The notes below the pieces were generated by a model, which saw only the letters and a list, made by a program, of their open reading frames with translations, was not told the origin of the DNA and did not search any database. This document shows positions 55,938 through 64,000 of a stretch of 64,000 nt of DNA, piece after piece. The DNA is from Planctomycetota bacterium (lineage in GTDB: Bacteria; Planctomycetota; UBA1135; GCA-002686595): the NCBI GenBank assembly GCA_023150475.1, contig JAKLKU010000009.1:172517-236516 (forward strand), written 5' to 3'. The position numbers and the translations under genes are program-made. Position 1 is the stretch's first letter. Each line of letters opens with the position of its first letter.

Positions 55938-57641
55938 CTATCCGAGGTCGAGTTGCGTGACGCGCAGCACTTCGTCCGGGGTGGTGAGCCGCTGACGGAT
56001 CTTGTCGACGCCGTCGGCGCGCAAGGTGATCAGGCCACGATCGATCGCGCTGCGCTTCATCTGCGACGCGGTCGCGCCTTCCATCACTTGGGTCCGGGTG
56101 ATTTCGTCGATCGGGAGGAACTCGTAGATCGCCGTCCGGCCGGCATAACCCGAATTGAAGCACTGGTCGCAGCCCTTGCCGTACGCGATCTGACCGCTGA
56201 GCTCTTCGGGCGTCAGGCCGAGCTTCTTCAGCTTGGCGGCCCACTCCGGGTTGATCGGTTCGAGCACGCGGCAGTGCTTGCAGATCGTGCGCACGAGGCG
56301 TTGCGCGACGACGAGGATGATCGAACTCGCGACGAGGTACGCCTCGACGCCTTGGTCGATCAAACGCGTCACGGTCGACGGCGCGTCATTGGTGTGCACG
56401 GTCGAGAACACCAAGTGACCCGTCAACGCCGCGCGGATCGCCACTTCGGCGGTTTCGAGGTCGCGGATCTCGCCGACCATCATCACGTCCGGGTCCTGGC
56501 GCAGGAACGCGCGCAGGCCGTTCGCGAAGGTGAGGCCCTTCTTGACGTTGACCTGCACCTGGCTGATGCCGGGCAGCGAGTATTCGACCGGGTCCTCGAT
56601 CGTCAGCACGTTCTTCTCGCGCGTGTCGACTTCGGTCAGCGCCGCGTAGAGCGTCGTGGTCTTGCCCGAGCCGGTCGGACCCGTGACGAGGATGATGCCG
56701 TGGCTCCAGCCGATGTAGTCGCGCAACATCGTCTGATTCGCTACCGACAAGCCGATCTCGCCGATCGTGTAGAGCTTCGCGCTCTTGTCGAGCAAACGCA
56801 TGACGATGCGCTCGCCGATCGTCGTCGGCACCGAGCTGATGCGGACGTCGACTTCGCCGTCGCCGATCTTGATCGTCGCGCGGCCGTCCTGGGGCAATCG
56901 CCGTTCGGCGATGTCCATCTTGCCCATGACCTTGACGCGGCTGACGATCGCTTCCTGCGCTTTGCGCGGGATCGCATCCATGTCGTAGAGGATGCCGTCG
57001 ATGCGGAAGCGGACCTGCAGGCGCTCGGCGTACGGATGGAAGTGCACGTCGGACGCGCGCAGCTTCAACGCCTGGAAGAGGATCGTGTTGACGAGCTTGA
57101 TGATCGGCGCCTTGTTGGCGACGTCGAGCACGTCCTCGCCTTCTTCGATCTCGTTCGCGAGGCCGGCGATGTCCCCGTCCTCCGCGACGCCTGCGAGAGC
57201 TTCGTCGACGCCGTCCGCCTTGTGGCGGTAGGCGCGCGCGATCAGGTTCGTGATCTCGTTCTTCGGCGCGAGCACCGGCTCGATGTCGCCGCCCCACAAC
57301 GCGGACAGGTCGTCCATCGGGTGGGGGTCGAGCGGCGCGCACGTCGCGACCTTGATCAAGCCGTTCGATTCTTCGACGGCGATCAGGTTGTAGTTGCGCG
57401 AAAACTGCACCGGGATCCGGTTGACGAAGCCCGTCGGCACGTCGACGTCCTCGAGCCGATCGCGGTACTCGAAGCCCAAGTGCTGCGCGTAGACCCGCAG
57501 GAGCGCGGGCTCCGGCAGGTACTCGCGCTGGAGGATCACGCGGTCGAGGGAGTCGCCGCTCTGCGCCGCGAGTTTGCGGCACTCTTCCAAGCGTTCGCGG
57601 GTGAGACCCGCGTCGACCAACATGTCAGCGAGGCTGCTCAC
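55938..57641 (-). CDS. gspE: Type II secretion ATPase GspE
   Basis: 567 residues from a GTG at 57641 (ATG 57623 is also in frame). N-terminal N1E domain, then Walker A GPTGSGKT (321-328), aspartate box and Walker B VMMVGEIRD (about 387-395), His box SVHTND-like STVHTNDA, and the zinc-binding cysteines C454/C457 and C491/C494 in CKHC and CDQC. Powers pseudopilus assembly. Confidence 0.95.
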   Translation of the reverse strand: MSSLADMLVDAGLTRERLEECRKLAAQSGDSLDRVILQREYLPEPALLRVYAQHLGFEYRDRLEDVDVPTGFVNRIPVQFSRNYNLIAVEESNGLIKVATCAPLDPHPMDDLSALWGGDIEPVLAPKNEITNLIARAYRHKADGVDEALAGVAEDGDIAGLANEIEEGEDVLDVANKAPIIKLVNTILFQALKLRASDVHFHPYAERLQVRFRIDGILYDMDAIPRKAQEAIVSRVKVMGKMDIAERRLPQDGRATIKIGDGEVDVRISSVPTTIGERIVMRLLDKSAKLYTIGEIGLSVANQTMLRDYIGWSHGIILVTGPTGSGKTTTLYAALTEVDTREKNVLTIEDPVEYSLPGISQVQVNVKKGLTFANGLRAFLRQDPDVMMVGEIRDLETAEVAIRAALTGHLVFSTVHTNDAPSTVTRLIDQGVEAYLVASSIILVVAQRLVRTICKHCRVLEPINPEWAAKLKKLGLTPEELSGQIAYGKGCDQCFNSGYAGRTAIYEFLPIDEITRTQVMEGATASQMKRSAIDRGLITLRADGVDKIRQRLTTPDEVLRVTQLDLG

Positions 57642-57678
57642 GGCTGCTCGGTGGCTCCAGAGGATCGCGTGCGAAGGG

Positions 57679-59976
57679 TCAGGGATTGCCGTCGTTCGAG
57701 TTCGACTCGGCGGACTTGAGCAGCTCGGCGCGTTTCTCCGGGCTCAGACCGACCGACTCGGGGTCGACTTCGCCGCGCGCGGGGCTGCGGTAGATCGGCA
57801 CATCGAACCCTTCGAGATCGAGACCGCCGGTATCGCTGCGGAACGAAGGGTCGATGACGCGCAGACGTTCGGCGCCGATGCGCTCGGCCGCTTCGAGCTT
57901 CCTCTTGTAGGAGATCTCCGAGAGGTCGGCGAAATCCTTGTCGCGCAGGATGTGCGGCGTGACGAAGAAGTAGAGCGTCGTGCGCCGCGTGGTGGACGAG
58001 TCGCGGCGGAAGAGCACGCCGAGCAACGGAATGTCGCCGAGCCACGGCGTCTGGGTGCGCGAGCTGTTCTTGGTGTCGGTGATGATGCCGCCGATCACCA
58101 TCGTGTCGCCGTTCGGCACGTTGACGTTGGTGTCGATCTCGCGCGTGACGCGCGGCGGCGGGATCGAGTCGCCGGCCTTGAACGAACCGGTGAAGCTCGA
58201 GACCTTGAGGTGCACCTTGAGGCGCAGGTAGCCGGACGCGCTGATCGACGGAGAGATCTCCATCGTGATGCCGGCCTCCTGGAAGTCCTTGAAGTTCTGC
58301 TGCGTCTGGCCGTTCAAGCCGCCGGACGCCGTGATGGTCGTCGTCGGCACTTCGTCCTTCGACTCGACCTTGGCGCTGCCGTTGTTGTTGACGAGGACGC
58401 TCGGCACGTTGAGCACGTTCGAATCGTTGAGCTCCTGGACCGCGCGCAGCAGCACGGGAAGCGCGAAATCGTCACCGTCGAGGATGCCGGCCGTGATGCC
58501 GGTCGCGGCGGTCGGCACGCGCACGTCGGGCACGCCGTCGCCGTCCGTGTCGTTCAAGGTCGAGAGCCCGAAGGACGTCAGTCCGAAGCCGCCGGTCTGC
58601 GAGACGCCCGGGATGTCGGCGAGGCCGAGCTCGACGCCGAGGTCGCGGAAGTTGTTGCCGGTGAGCTCGACGAGCGCGGTCTCGATCAGCACCTGGTCCT
58701 GGCGCTGGTCGAGCTTCTGGATCATGTCGCGCACTTCCTCGTAGCGCGTCTTGCCCGAAGCGATCAAGAGCGAGTTGGTCGCGGGATCGGGGACGACGAC
58801 CACTTCGTTGTCCGAGCTCGTCCGACCGACCGCACCGCCGCCTTCGGCCCCCGCGCGACCACCGGCGCCGCCGGGCTGAACGCGCGAGCTGTCCTGGATG
58901 AAGTCCTTGAGCACCTTCGCGAGGTCCTCGGCCTTCACGTTCTCGAGCCGATAGATGTGGTACGTCCGCTCGGGCTCGACGACGTCGACGTCGAGGCGCG
59001 CGACGAGCTCCTTGATGTGCTGCATGTCCTCCGGCATCGCCATGACGATGAGGGAGTTCGTGCGCTTGTCGACGATGATCTTGCTCTCTTGGCCGGTGCC
59101 GGCGAGTTGCGCCGTCGCGCCTTGCGCGGCGCCTTGCGCGCGCTGGGCTTGCGCGGCGCGCTTCTGCGCCTCGAGCAAGTCGTCGAGCATCTCGGCGAGG
59201 TCGGTGCCCGAAGCGAATTCGATCGGGATGATCTCGAAGCTCGGCGCGACCTTGGCTTCCTTCGCCGTCTCTTCGTCGACGAGCTTCAGCACGCGCGCGT
59301 ACATCGCGACCTGCGCGCCCGAGCCCGTCAGGATCACGCTGTTCGATTCGCCGACCGACACGACGTTCTGAGAAGCGTCGCCGCCACCGAGAGCGCGCAG
59401 CGAGTTCTGCAGCGAGCGCACCTGCGTGTGCGGCAAGTGCAGGACGGTGATCACCTGCGTCGCGACTTGTCCGGCGTACTTCTCGACGTCTTCGGCGTCG
59501 ACGTAGATCGGCTCCGAGCGCGGCTCGTTCGCCGCGGCTCCGCCGCGCGCGGGCTGCGACGACTGCACCAAGTACACCGCCGTCGAGTCGCGACCGACCC
59601 GCGTGCAGGTGAACTTGTGGATGAACATCATGTTCTGATAGAAGTTGAAGAACTCGCTCTTCGGGATCTTCTTCGGCCCGAGCATCTTCACCTTCGTGCC
59701 TTCGAGCTGCGTCGCGATGTCCTGCGTGTAGACGAAGTTGAAGCCCGTGTTCTGCTGGCACATCTTCGTCAGCCAGAGCAGGTCGATCGGGTCGGACTGT
59801 TCGTCGACGACGATCAACAGCGAGTCGCCGGTGTCCTGGACCGCGGGCTGCTGGCCGCCCGAACTCGTCCGCGCCGGCTGGGCGCTCGCTTGGGCGGCGG
59901 GCGGAGTCGCCGGCGGATTCTCCTGGTTGACGCCTCGGTTCTGGAGCAGGGCGAGCAGCGCTAGGGCAAAGGTCAT
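57679..59976 (-). CDS. gspD: Type II secretion secretin GspD
   Basis: 765 residues. Outer-membrane multimeric channel. Signal peptide (FALALLALLQ), several N-terminal ring domains with Q/A-rich linkers, and the secretin domain with VPNGDTMVIGGIITDTKNSS and VPWLGDIPLLGVLFRRDSST-like sequence and TTLYFFVTPHIL. It is the first gene of the gsp operon; C, K, L, M and O are absent from the window, so a shorter system or a second locus is implied. Confidence 0.95.
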   Translation of the reverse strand: MTFALALLALLQNRGVNQENPPATPPAAQASAQPARTSSGGQQPAVQDTGDSLLIVVDEQSDPIDLLWLTKMCQQNTGFNFVYTQDIATQLEGTKVKMLGPKKIPKSEFFNFYQNMMFIHKFTCTRVGRDSTAVYLVQSSQPARGGAAANEPRSEPIYVDAEDVEKYAGQVATQVITVLHLPHTQVRSLQNSLRALGGGDASQNVVSVGESNSVILTGSGAQVAMYARVLKLVDEETAKEAKVAPSFEIIPIEFASGTDLAEMLDDLLEAQKRAAQAQRAQGAAQGATAQLAGTGQESKIIVDKRTNSLIVMAMPEDMQHIKELVARLDVDVVEPERTYHIYRLENVKAEDLAKVLKDFIQDSSRVQPGGAGGRAGAEGGGAVGRTSSDNEVVVVPDPATNSLLIASGKTRYEEVRDMIQKLDQRQDQVLIETALVELTGNNFRDLGVELGLADIPGVSQTGGFGLTSFGLSTLNDTDGDGVPDVRVPTAATGITAGILDGDDFALPVLLRAVQELNDSNVLNVPSVLVNNNGSAKVESKDEVPTTTITASGGLNGQTQQNFKDFQEAGITMEISPSISASGYLRLKVHLKVSSFTGSFKAGDSIPPPRVTREIDTNVNVPNGDTMVIGGIITDTKNSSRTQTPWLGDIPLLGVLFRRDSSTTRRTTLYFFVTPHILRDKDFADLSEISYKRKLEAAERIGAERLRVIDPSFRSDTGGLDLEGFDVPIYRSPARGEVDPESVGLSPEKRAELLKSAESNSNDGNP

Positions 59977-60316
59977 GGGCGAAGGTGGGAGGCGGGTCCG
60001 AAGGGCTCCGTGTCGGGGCGCGGGTGCGTATCCGGTCGACGAACGATCCCGTGTGGGCGATCTATCCCGTTGGAATGACGAGGCTTAGCGCGGGTTTCGC
60101 GCGCGGCGGCACTGTAGAGGTCCCGCCTGGGCGAGTCAAACGCGTCCGGAAGGGGTCGACGGTGCTTCTGTGCTTCCACGGCGGAACGCATCGACGCGTC
60201 AGCACGCGGGTTCTTCCCGGCACACGGCGGCATGCGTGACGCCCGAGCTCGACGCGCCGCCGCCGCCGGTTTCGCGCGTCGCTTCGCGAGCGCGCTCGTT
60301 ATCCTTCCGGCACGCA

Positions 60317-60796
60317 ATGGAGATCTCCCGACTGTTCGCCGCCGAGGACTTGCTCGTCGGCTTCGAACCCGCCGACAAGTGGGACGCGATCGGCCGCCTG
60401 GTCGGACACTTGGTGTCGCGGCAGGCGATCCCCGAGAAGTCGGCCGCGCGCGTGCTGGAGCAGATCCTCGCTCGCGAGCGTTCGATGTCGACCGGCATGG
60501 AGCGCGGCATCGCGATCCCGCACGCCGCGGTCGACGACGTGCAGAAGGTCACGGCGTGCATGGGCATCGTCTCGCGCGCCGGCGGCCTCGCGTTCGAGAG
60601 CATCGACGGACAACCCGCGCGGCTCGTCGTGTTGCTCGTGATCCCGAAGGCGCAGAAGCTGCTGCACATCCGCACGCTCGCCGACGTCGCGCGCGTCTTG
60701 TCGAACGAATCGATTCGCAACGCCTTGATCGCGGCGCCGTCCGCGCGGGACGCCTGGGACGCGCTCTCGCGCGGCGAGGCTCCGACGCCTCGCTGA
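60317..60796 (+). CDS. ptsN: PTS IIA/PtsN-like protein
   Basis: 159 residues from ATG 60317, one PTS EIIA type 2 domain with the phosphorylatable H69 in GIAIPHAAV. Family members such as PtsN take phosphate from a PTS-type relay and regulate nitrogen/potassium metabolism rather than carry sugar. No other PTS gene is adjacent. A TATCCT box (60300-60305) lies just before the start, which would give a very short leader. It is divergent from gspD. Confidence 0.85.
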   Translation: MEISRLFAAEDLLVGFEPADKWDAIGRLVGHLVSRQAIPEKSAARVLEQILARERSMSTGMERGIAIPHAAVDDVQKVTACMGIVSRAGGLAFESIDGQPARLVVLLVIPKAQKLLHIRTLADVARVLSNESIRNALIAAPSARDAWDALSRGEAPTPR

Positions 60797-61180
60797 GTCG
60801 CGACCGCGCGGCGAACCTCCATCCGCTCGCGCGCCGAGCGGCCGCCGAACCACACCGCGCGCCAACCCGTTTGACGAGCGGCACGCCGAACCGAGCTGCG
60901 AACCGCGCGCCGAACGACAGGCCGAACGACGCTCCGAACGACGCTCCGAACGACGCTCCGAACGACGCTCCGAACGACGGCCCGAACGACGGCCCGAACG
61001 ACGGCCCGGAACGCGCGCCGAACCGGGCTTCGAACGGCGCGGGTAGTCACGCGCCGAACCGCCGCCCAATCACGGCCGAATCACGGACCGGCACCCCGTG
61101 GGCGTCCCACGCACCGCCCGAGAACGGCTCGGCGCCGAGCGAAGCCGGCGCCGAGGCACTCGTCCGTCCGGAGTCGAACG
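60797..61180. other. Gene-free region between ptsN and the protease
   Basis: 384 bases without a convincing gene. It is dominated by the tandem array at 60911-61006, whose translation in one frame would be a P-N-D-A/P-N-D-G repeat but with no start codon signals. Confidence 0.6.
60911..61006. repeat. Twelve-base tandem array
   Basis: Eight near-perfect 12-base units CGAACGACGCTC or CGAACGACGGCC, starting at 60911, with further degenerate units on both sides (to about 60888 and 61042). Confidence 0.9.
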
Positions 61181-62734
61181 TCAGATTCCGACGTCGAACT
61201 CGAGCGCGTTGGTGAGTCCGACGTTGTTCGGCGGCGTGAAGCCCGAGTCGCGGAACCAGTACTGCGCGAAGTAGGCCTTGCCCTTGCCGAGCGCCGGGTC
61301 GACCCCGCTCGTGATGTGGGCGCCCATGTCGAAGTCGAACGTGCCCGTGCAGTCCGAACCGCTCGCGCTGCCGTTCGAGTTCTGCACCGGCGTACGTTTG
61401 AGGGTGCCGCCGATGCACAGCGTGCCGCCGAAGATCGCCGTGTTGCCCTTCCAGTAACCGTAGAAGAGCACGCCCGTCTTCTGGTTGATCACGTTGTTCG
61501 CCGTGATGTGGAACGGCGTCGCGCCCGACGCGCTCGGCGTCCCCGTGAAGCCGATCGCCGGTGTGCAGCCGTTCGACGTCACTTTCGCCGTGCAGTACGT
61601 CACGGCCTTCGCGACCGGCACGCAGACACCTTTCGGATTCGCGAGCGCCGCTTGGAGACCGGAGTTGTTCACGCCCGTTCCCGAGTTGCCGCTGGACGTG
61701 CCGCATCCCGCGTTGGTGTGGATGCCGATCGCGACGCCTCCGCCGCTCTCCCATTGAACCGCAGAACCGGAGTTCCCGCCTTCGGTGTCGACTTGGTAGT
61801 AGAGCGCGGTGCCGCTGATCGCGAAGAGCGGCCCGAAGTGCGTCTGCTGCACTTGGTTGTTCTGCGCGGGCGACGAATCCACTCCGTAGCCCGTGATGCG
61901 GATCACGTGCGCCGGATTGAACGCCGGCGGGTTCGCCAACGTGTAGGCGTTGCCTTGCTTCTGGTACGCCGTCATGCCGGTCGACGTGTTCGTGAACGCA
62001 CCGAAGTACGCCCAGTCGTTGCCGATGCCCGTGTAGTTCGTCTGGATCGAGCTCGCGTCGACGGCGTACTGATCTTGCGGCGGCGGGTGGACGATCGAGC
62101 CGCCGGCAGTCGAGAGCGGCACGTTGAACTCCATGACTTGCAGCGACGAGCAGCAGCAGTGCCCGGCCGTCAGGAAGCAGTGGTTGCAGTCGTTGATCAT
62201 CCAAGCGGTGCACCCGATCGGCATCGCGCGCGCGGAGCGCGGATCGCTCGAGAGCACTCGGTCGTCGGTCGGGCCGCACTGGGACTTGGTCGGATCCGCG
62301 GGTTCGCCTGCTTCGACGCGTTCGAGGACGAGGCGGTTCTCGCCAGTACCCGGGTGCGCGAGCAGCTCGACTTGGACCGTGTCGCCGTTGAAGTACGCCG
62401 TCGTGTTGCGCCACTCTCTCGCGCGCAATTGATCGAGCTCCTGCGTCGCGCCGTCGAGGTAGGAAGTCACGCGCACGATGGAAGCATTCGCCGCTTCGGG
62501 CGAGCCTCCGAGCAACACGTCCGAGAAGTGCAGCCGCACCCACGTCGCGCCGCGCACCTCGACGGGGAACGACGCGATCACGGCGAGTTCGCCCGTCGCG
62601 TTCGACACGACGCCGGAGTCGACCGGATAGGGGAGCAGTCGGCTCGGCGGCGGCGCCTCCTGGGCGATCGCGGAAGCGGATGCGAGCAGGGTGAGGACGA
62701 CGGCGAGTCCGGTGGGACGGCTACGGAACAGCAT
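61181..62734 (-). CDS. Secreted trypsin-like serine protease with shared C-terminal domain
   Basis: 517 residues from ATG 62734 with a signal peptide (LAVVLTLLASASAIAQ). The trypsin fold's catalytic residues are visible: His in CFLTAGHCC, Asp in GNDWAYFGAF and Ser in TEGGNSGSAVQW. The cysteine-rich N-terminal part is a likely pro-region. The last 130 residues contain YCTAKVTSNGCTPAIGFTG, TLCIGGTLKRTPV and AQYWFRDSGFT ... LTNALEFDV, the same domain layout as at the end of the 24049-25713 protein. Substrate unknown; secreted or surface-bound. Confidence 0.85.
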   Translation of the reverse strand: MLFRSRPTGLAVVLTLLASASAIAQEAPPPSRLLPYPVDSGVVSNATGELAVIASFPVEVRGATWVRLHFSDVLLGGSPEAANASIVRVTSYLDGATQELDQLRAREWRNTTAYFNGDTVQVELLAHPGTGENRLVLERVEAGEPADPTKSQCGPTDDRVLSSDPRSARAMPIGCTAWMINDCNHCFLTAGHCCCSSLQVMEFNVPLSTAGGSIVHPPPQDQYAVDASSIQTNYTGIGNDWAYFGAFTNTSTGMTAYQKQGNAYTLANPPAFNPAHVIRITGYGVDSSPAQNNQVQQTHFGPLFAISGTALYYQVDTEGGNSGSAVQWESGGGVAIGIHTNAGCGTSSGNSGTGVNNSGLQAALANPKGVCVPVAKAVTYCTAKVTSNGCTPAIGFTGTPSASGATPFHITANNVINQKTGVLFYGYWKGNTAIFGGTLCIGGTLKRTPVQNSNGSASGSDCTGTFDFDMGAHITSGVDPALGKGKAYFAQYWFRDSGFTPPNNVGLTNALEFDVGI

Positions 62735-63188
62735 GGAGAGCCTTCGGGTGGAGGGTGGGTGCGGAGCGCGCAGGCACACGACCGCACAGTCCACTCCATG
62801 CTCCGCCAACCGCTCCGCGCGTCAAGGGCACGTCGTCGGGCTCACGCAGCGCCGACGCGCTCGCGATCCGCTCCTCCTCGGGCACCCGCGCTCCCCGCGG
62901 ATCGCGCTGCGCATGGGGCGGGCATGGGCGCGGCGGCGTGGAGTTCCGCCAGCACGGGTGCGAGGCGCAGAGCGGCTCGCCCGTGTCGATGTCGCGCTCG
63001 GGCGATTCGCACAAGAGCTATGCCGCGCTCAGGCGACGGCGCGGTCAGGCGACAGCGCGGTCAGGCGACAGCGCGGTCAGGCGACAGCGCGGTCAGGCGA
63101 CAGCGCGGTCAGGCGACAGCGCGCTCAGGCGACAGCGCGCTCAGGCGACGGCGCGCTCAGGCGACGGCGCGCTCAGGCGACGGCGCGC
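62735..63188. other. Gene-free region before the sigma factor gene's end
   Basis: 454 bases without a convincing gene on either strand. The right-hand part is the 16-base tandem array at 63031-63190; the left part shows only GC-rich sequence and should hold the protease promoter. Confidence 0.6.
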
Positions 63189-63190
63189 TC
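63031..63190. repeat. Sixteen-base tandem array ending at a stop codon
   Basis: Ten consecutive units of AGGCGACRGCGCGSTC at exactly 16-base spacing, plus a partial eleventh (63191) that is the coding end of the leftward sigma factor gene. Each unit boundary carries the TCA that is that gene's reverse stop codon. Confidence 0.92.
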
Positions 63191-63809
63191 AGGCGATGCC
63201 GCGCTTGCGGACGAGCTTGCCGAGCTCGAGCATCGCTCGAGAGTGCATCATGCGCGCGGCCGCCGCCGTCGGTCGCCCCGTTTCTCTCGCGACGACTTCC
63301 CAGTCGGCGTTCGCGTAGTCGCGCCAGAGGATCAGTTCGCGGTACTCCTCGGGCAGTTCTCGGATGGCGTCGTCGATCACGAGTTTCTCTTCCTCGCTCG
63401 CGGCGCGCTCGAAAGGCTGCGGAGCGTCGTCGGCGAGTCCGTCCTCCGCGTGCGTGGAGCTCGACGGCTTCTGGCGGTCGAGCGGGACCTCACGTTTGCG
63501 ATCACGTTTCTGCGCACCGTGGCGATCGGCCGCTGCTTGGATCTGACGTTCGGCGAGCGTCGCCAGCCAGCGAATCAGGCTCGCTTCGTCACGCATCTCG
63601 AAACGATCGAAGTGCGTGACGGCGACTCCGAACGTCTCCTGCAAGATGTCCCCCGATTCGAGCGTCGAGCGCAGCTCGCGCCCGAGGCGCACGCGCACGA
63701 TGCGGCGCACGCGTTCGTAGTAGCGAGCGAACAGGCGATTCAACGCCTCACTGTCGCCGGCCTGGGCCCGGCGCACGAGATCCACGGAGTGCGTGATGAC
63801 TTCGGACAT
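63189..63809 (-). CDS. Sigma-70-family ECF-like sigma factor
   Basis: 206 residues from ATG 63809, preceded by GAGG at a good distance. Sigma2 region with ALNRLFARYYERVRRIVRVRLG and the ESGDILQETFGVAVTHFDRFE core, a linker, and sigma4 with LPEEYRELILWRDYANADWEVVARETGRPTAAAARMMHSRA as its helix-turn-helix. This layout, with a highly charged linker and no anti-sigma gene beside it, resembles planctomycete ECF sigma factors that are controlled by protein kinases or by unknown means. A TACAAT box lies 20-30 bases before the start. Confidence 0.88.
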   Translation of the reverse strand: MSEVITHSVDLVRRAQAGDSEALNRLFARYYERVRRIVRVRLGRELRSTLESGDILQETFGVAVTHFDRFEMRDEASLIRWLATLAERQIQAAADRHGAQKRDRKREVPLDRQKPSSSTHAEDGLADDAPQPFERAASEEEKLVIDDAIRELPEEYRELILWRDYANADWEVVARETGRPTAAAARMMHSRAMLELGKLVRKRGIA

Positions 63810-64000
63810 GCGATCGACCTCGGGAAGGGCTCGCATTGTAGGCTTCGCTGGGCCGAGTGGTCTCCTGTCGTCTTGCACGATCGAATGATCAGCCCCAGAC
63901 CGGCGCGGATACTGCCCCTCATGACTGCGCCAAAACCGGCTTGGAAACGGGCCGAAAAACGCGCCAGCGCAGCAGCCTCTCGACGCTCCACGGCGCGGTC

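Noticed and set aside
59985..60239. 84-codon rightward frame in the ptsN/gspD gap
   Set aside because: No ribosome site or conserved motif; overlaps the promoter region of gspD.
60901..61040. P-N-D repeat as a secreted repeat protein
   Set aside because: No start codon with ribosome site, no signal peptide and no flanking domain; the longer frame is arginine-rich.
63031..63190. Tandem array considered as CRISPR
   Set aside because: Units are contiguous with no unique spacers and are only 16 bases long. The same holds for the arrays at 6900, 20531, 22974, 28989, 38846 and 60911.

Overview
This is about 64 kb of very GC-rich bacterial chromosome, densely coding on both strands. The gene style fits a Planctomycetota-like lineage: many secreted HEAT/TPR/von Willebrand/PPC-type proteins, a C-terminal domain shared between unrelated secreted proteins, a short sigma-70-like factor and a compact type II secretion operon. 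That placement is inference; no 16S gene or other decisive marker is present. There is one tRNA gene (tRNA-Ser GCT), no rRNA, no insertion sequence, no prophage and no CRISPR array.

Layout. 1-3.7 kb: part of an aerobic benzoyl-CoA (box) pathway, boxC-boxB leftward and boxR rightward from facing promoters. 3.8-8.4 kb: secreted beta-propeller, radical SAM protein, tRNA-Ser, exported HEAT protein. 9-18.6 kb: mnmG, a polyprenyl-phosphate sugar transferase, yajC with a UPF0102 gene, mnmA, a large von Willebrand membrane protein and a HEAT lipoprotein. 18.6-30.3 kb: TPR and HEAT proteins, then isocitrate dehydrogenase, malate dehydrogenase and fumarase interleaved with secreted proteins, then an MDR oxidoreductase. 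30.3-38.1 kb: a leftward four-gene operon that is the most striking part of the window. 38.6-52.1 kb: housekeeping genes (rpmH, dcd, sucCD, an mnmD-like gene, tatA, mobA, a polyprenyl synthase, folD, rhomboid, serS) plus a large exported protein of unknown function. 52.2-60 kb: type II secretion genes gspDEFGHIJ. 60.3-63.8 kb: ptsN-like gene, secreted trypsin-like protease, sigma factor.

The operon at 30.3-38.1 kb reads, in order of transcription: an inner-membrane flavoprotein with ferredoxin-type clusters and a cytochrome-b-like membrane part; a membrane-anchored 26-heme c-type cytochrome; an outer-membrane beta-barrel; and a 19-heme cytochrome with a lipoprotein signal. The first three genes overlap by ATGA and the last starts 9 bases after the third. 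I read this as a complete electron conduit from NAD(P)H or quinol to the cell surface, a porin-cytochrome type extracellular electron transfer system with 45 c-type hemes and an unusual fused inner-membrane entry module.

The box pathway yields acetyl-CoA and succinyl-CoA, and the TCA genes in the window (icd, mdh, fumC, sucCD) would take these up. The secretion genes fit the many exported proteins. Three enzymes of wobble-uridine modification (MnmA, MnmG, MnmD-like) lie here at separate sites.

Two patterns recur through the window. Promoters of the form TTGnnn-(16-18)-TAnnnT can be seen before many genes. Many spacers are short degenerate tandem arrays (10-21 base units), several of which start at, and repeat, the stop codon of the neighbouring gene.
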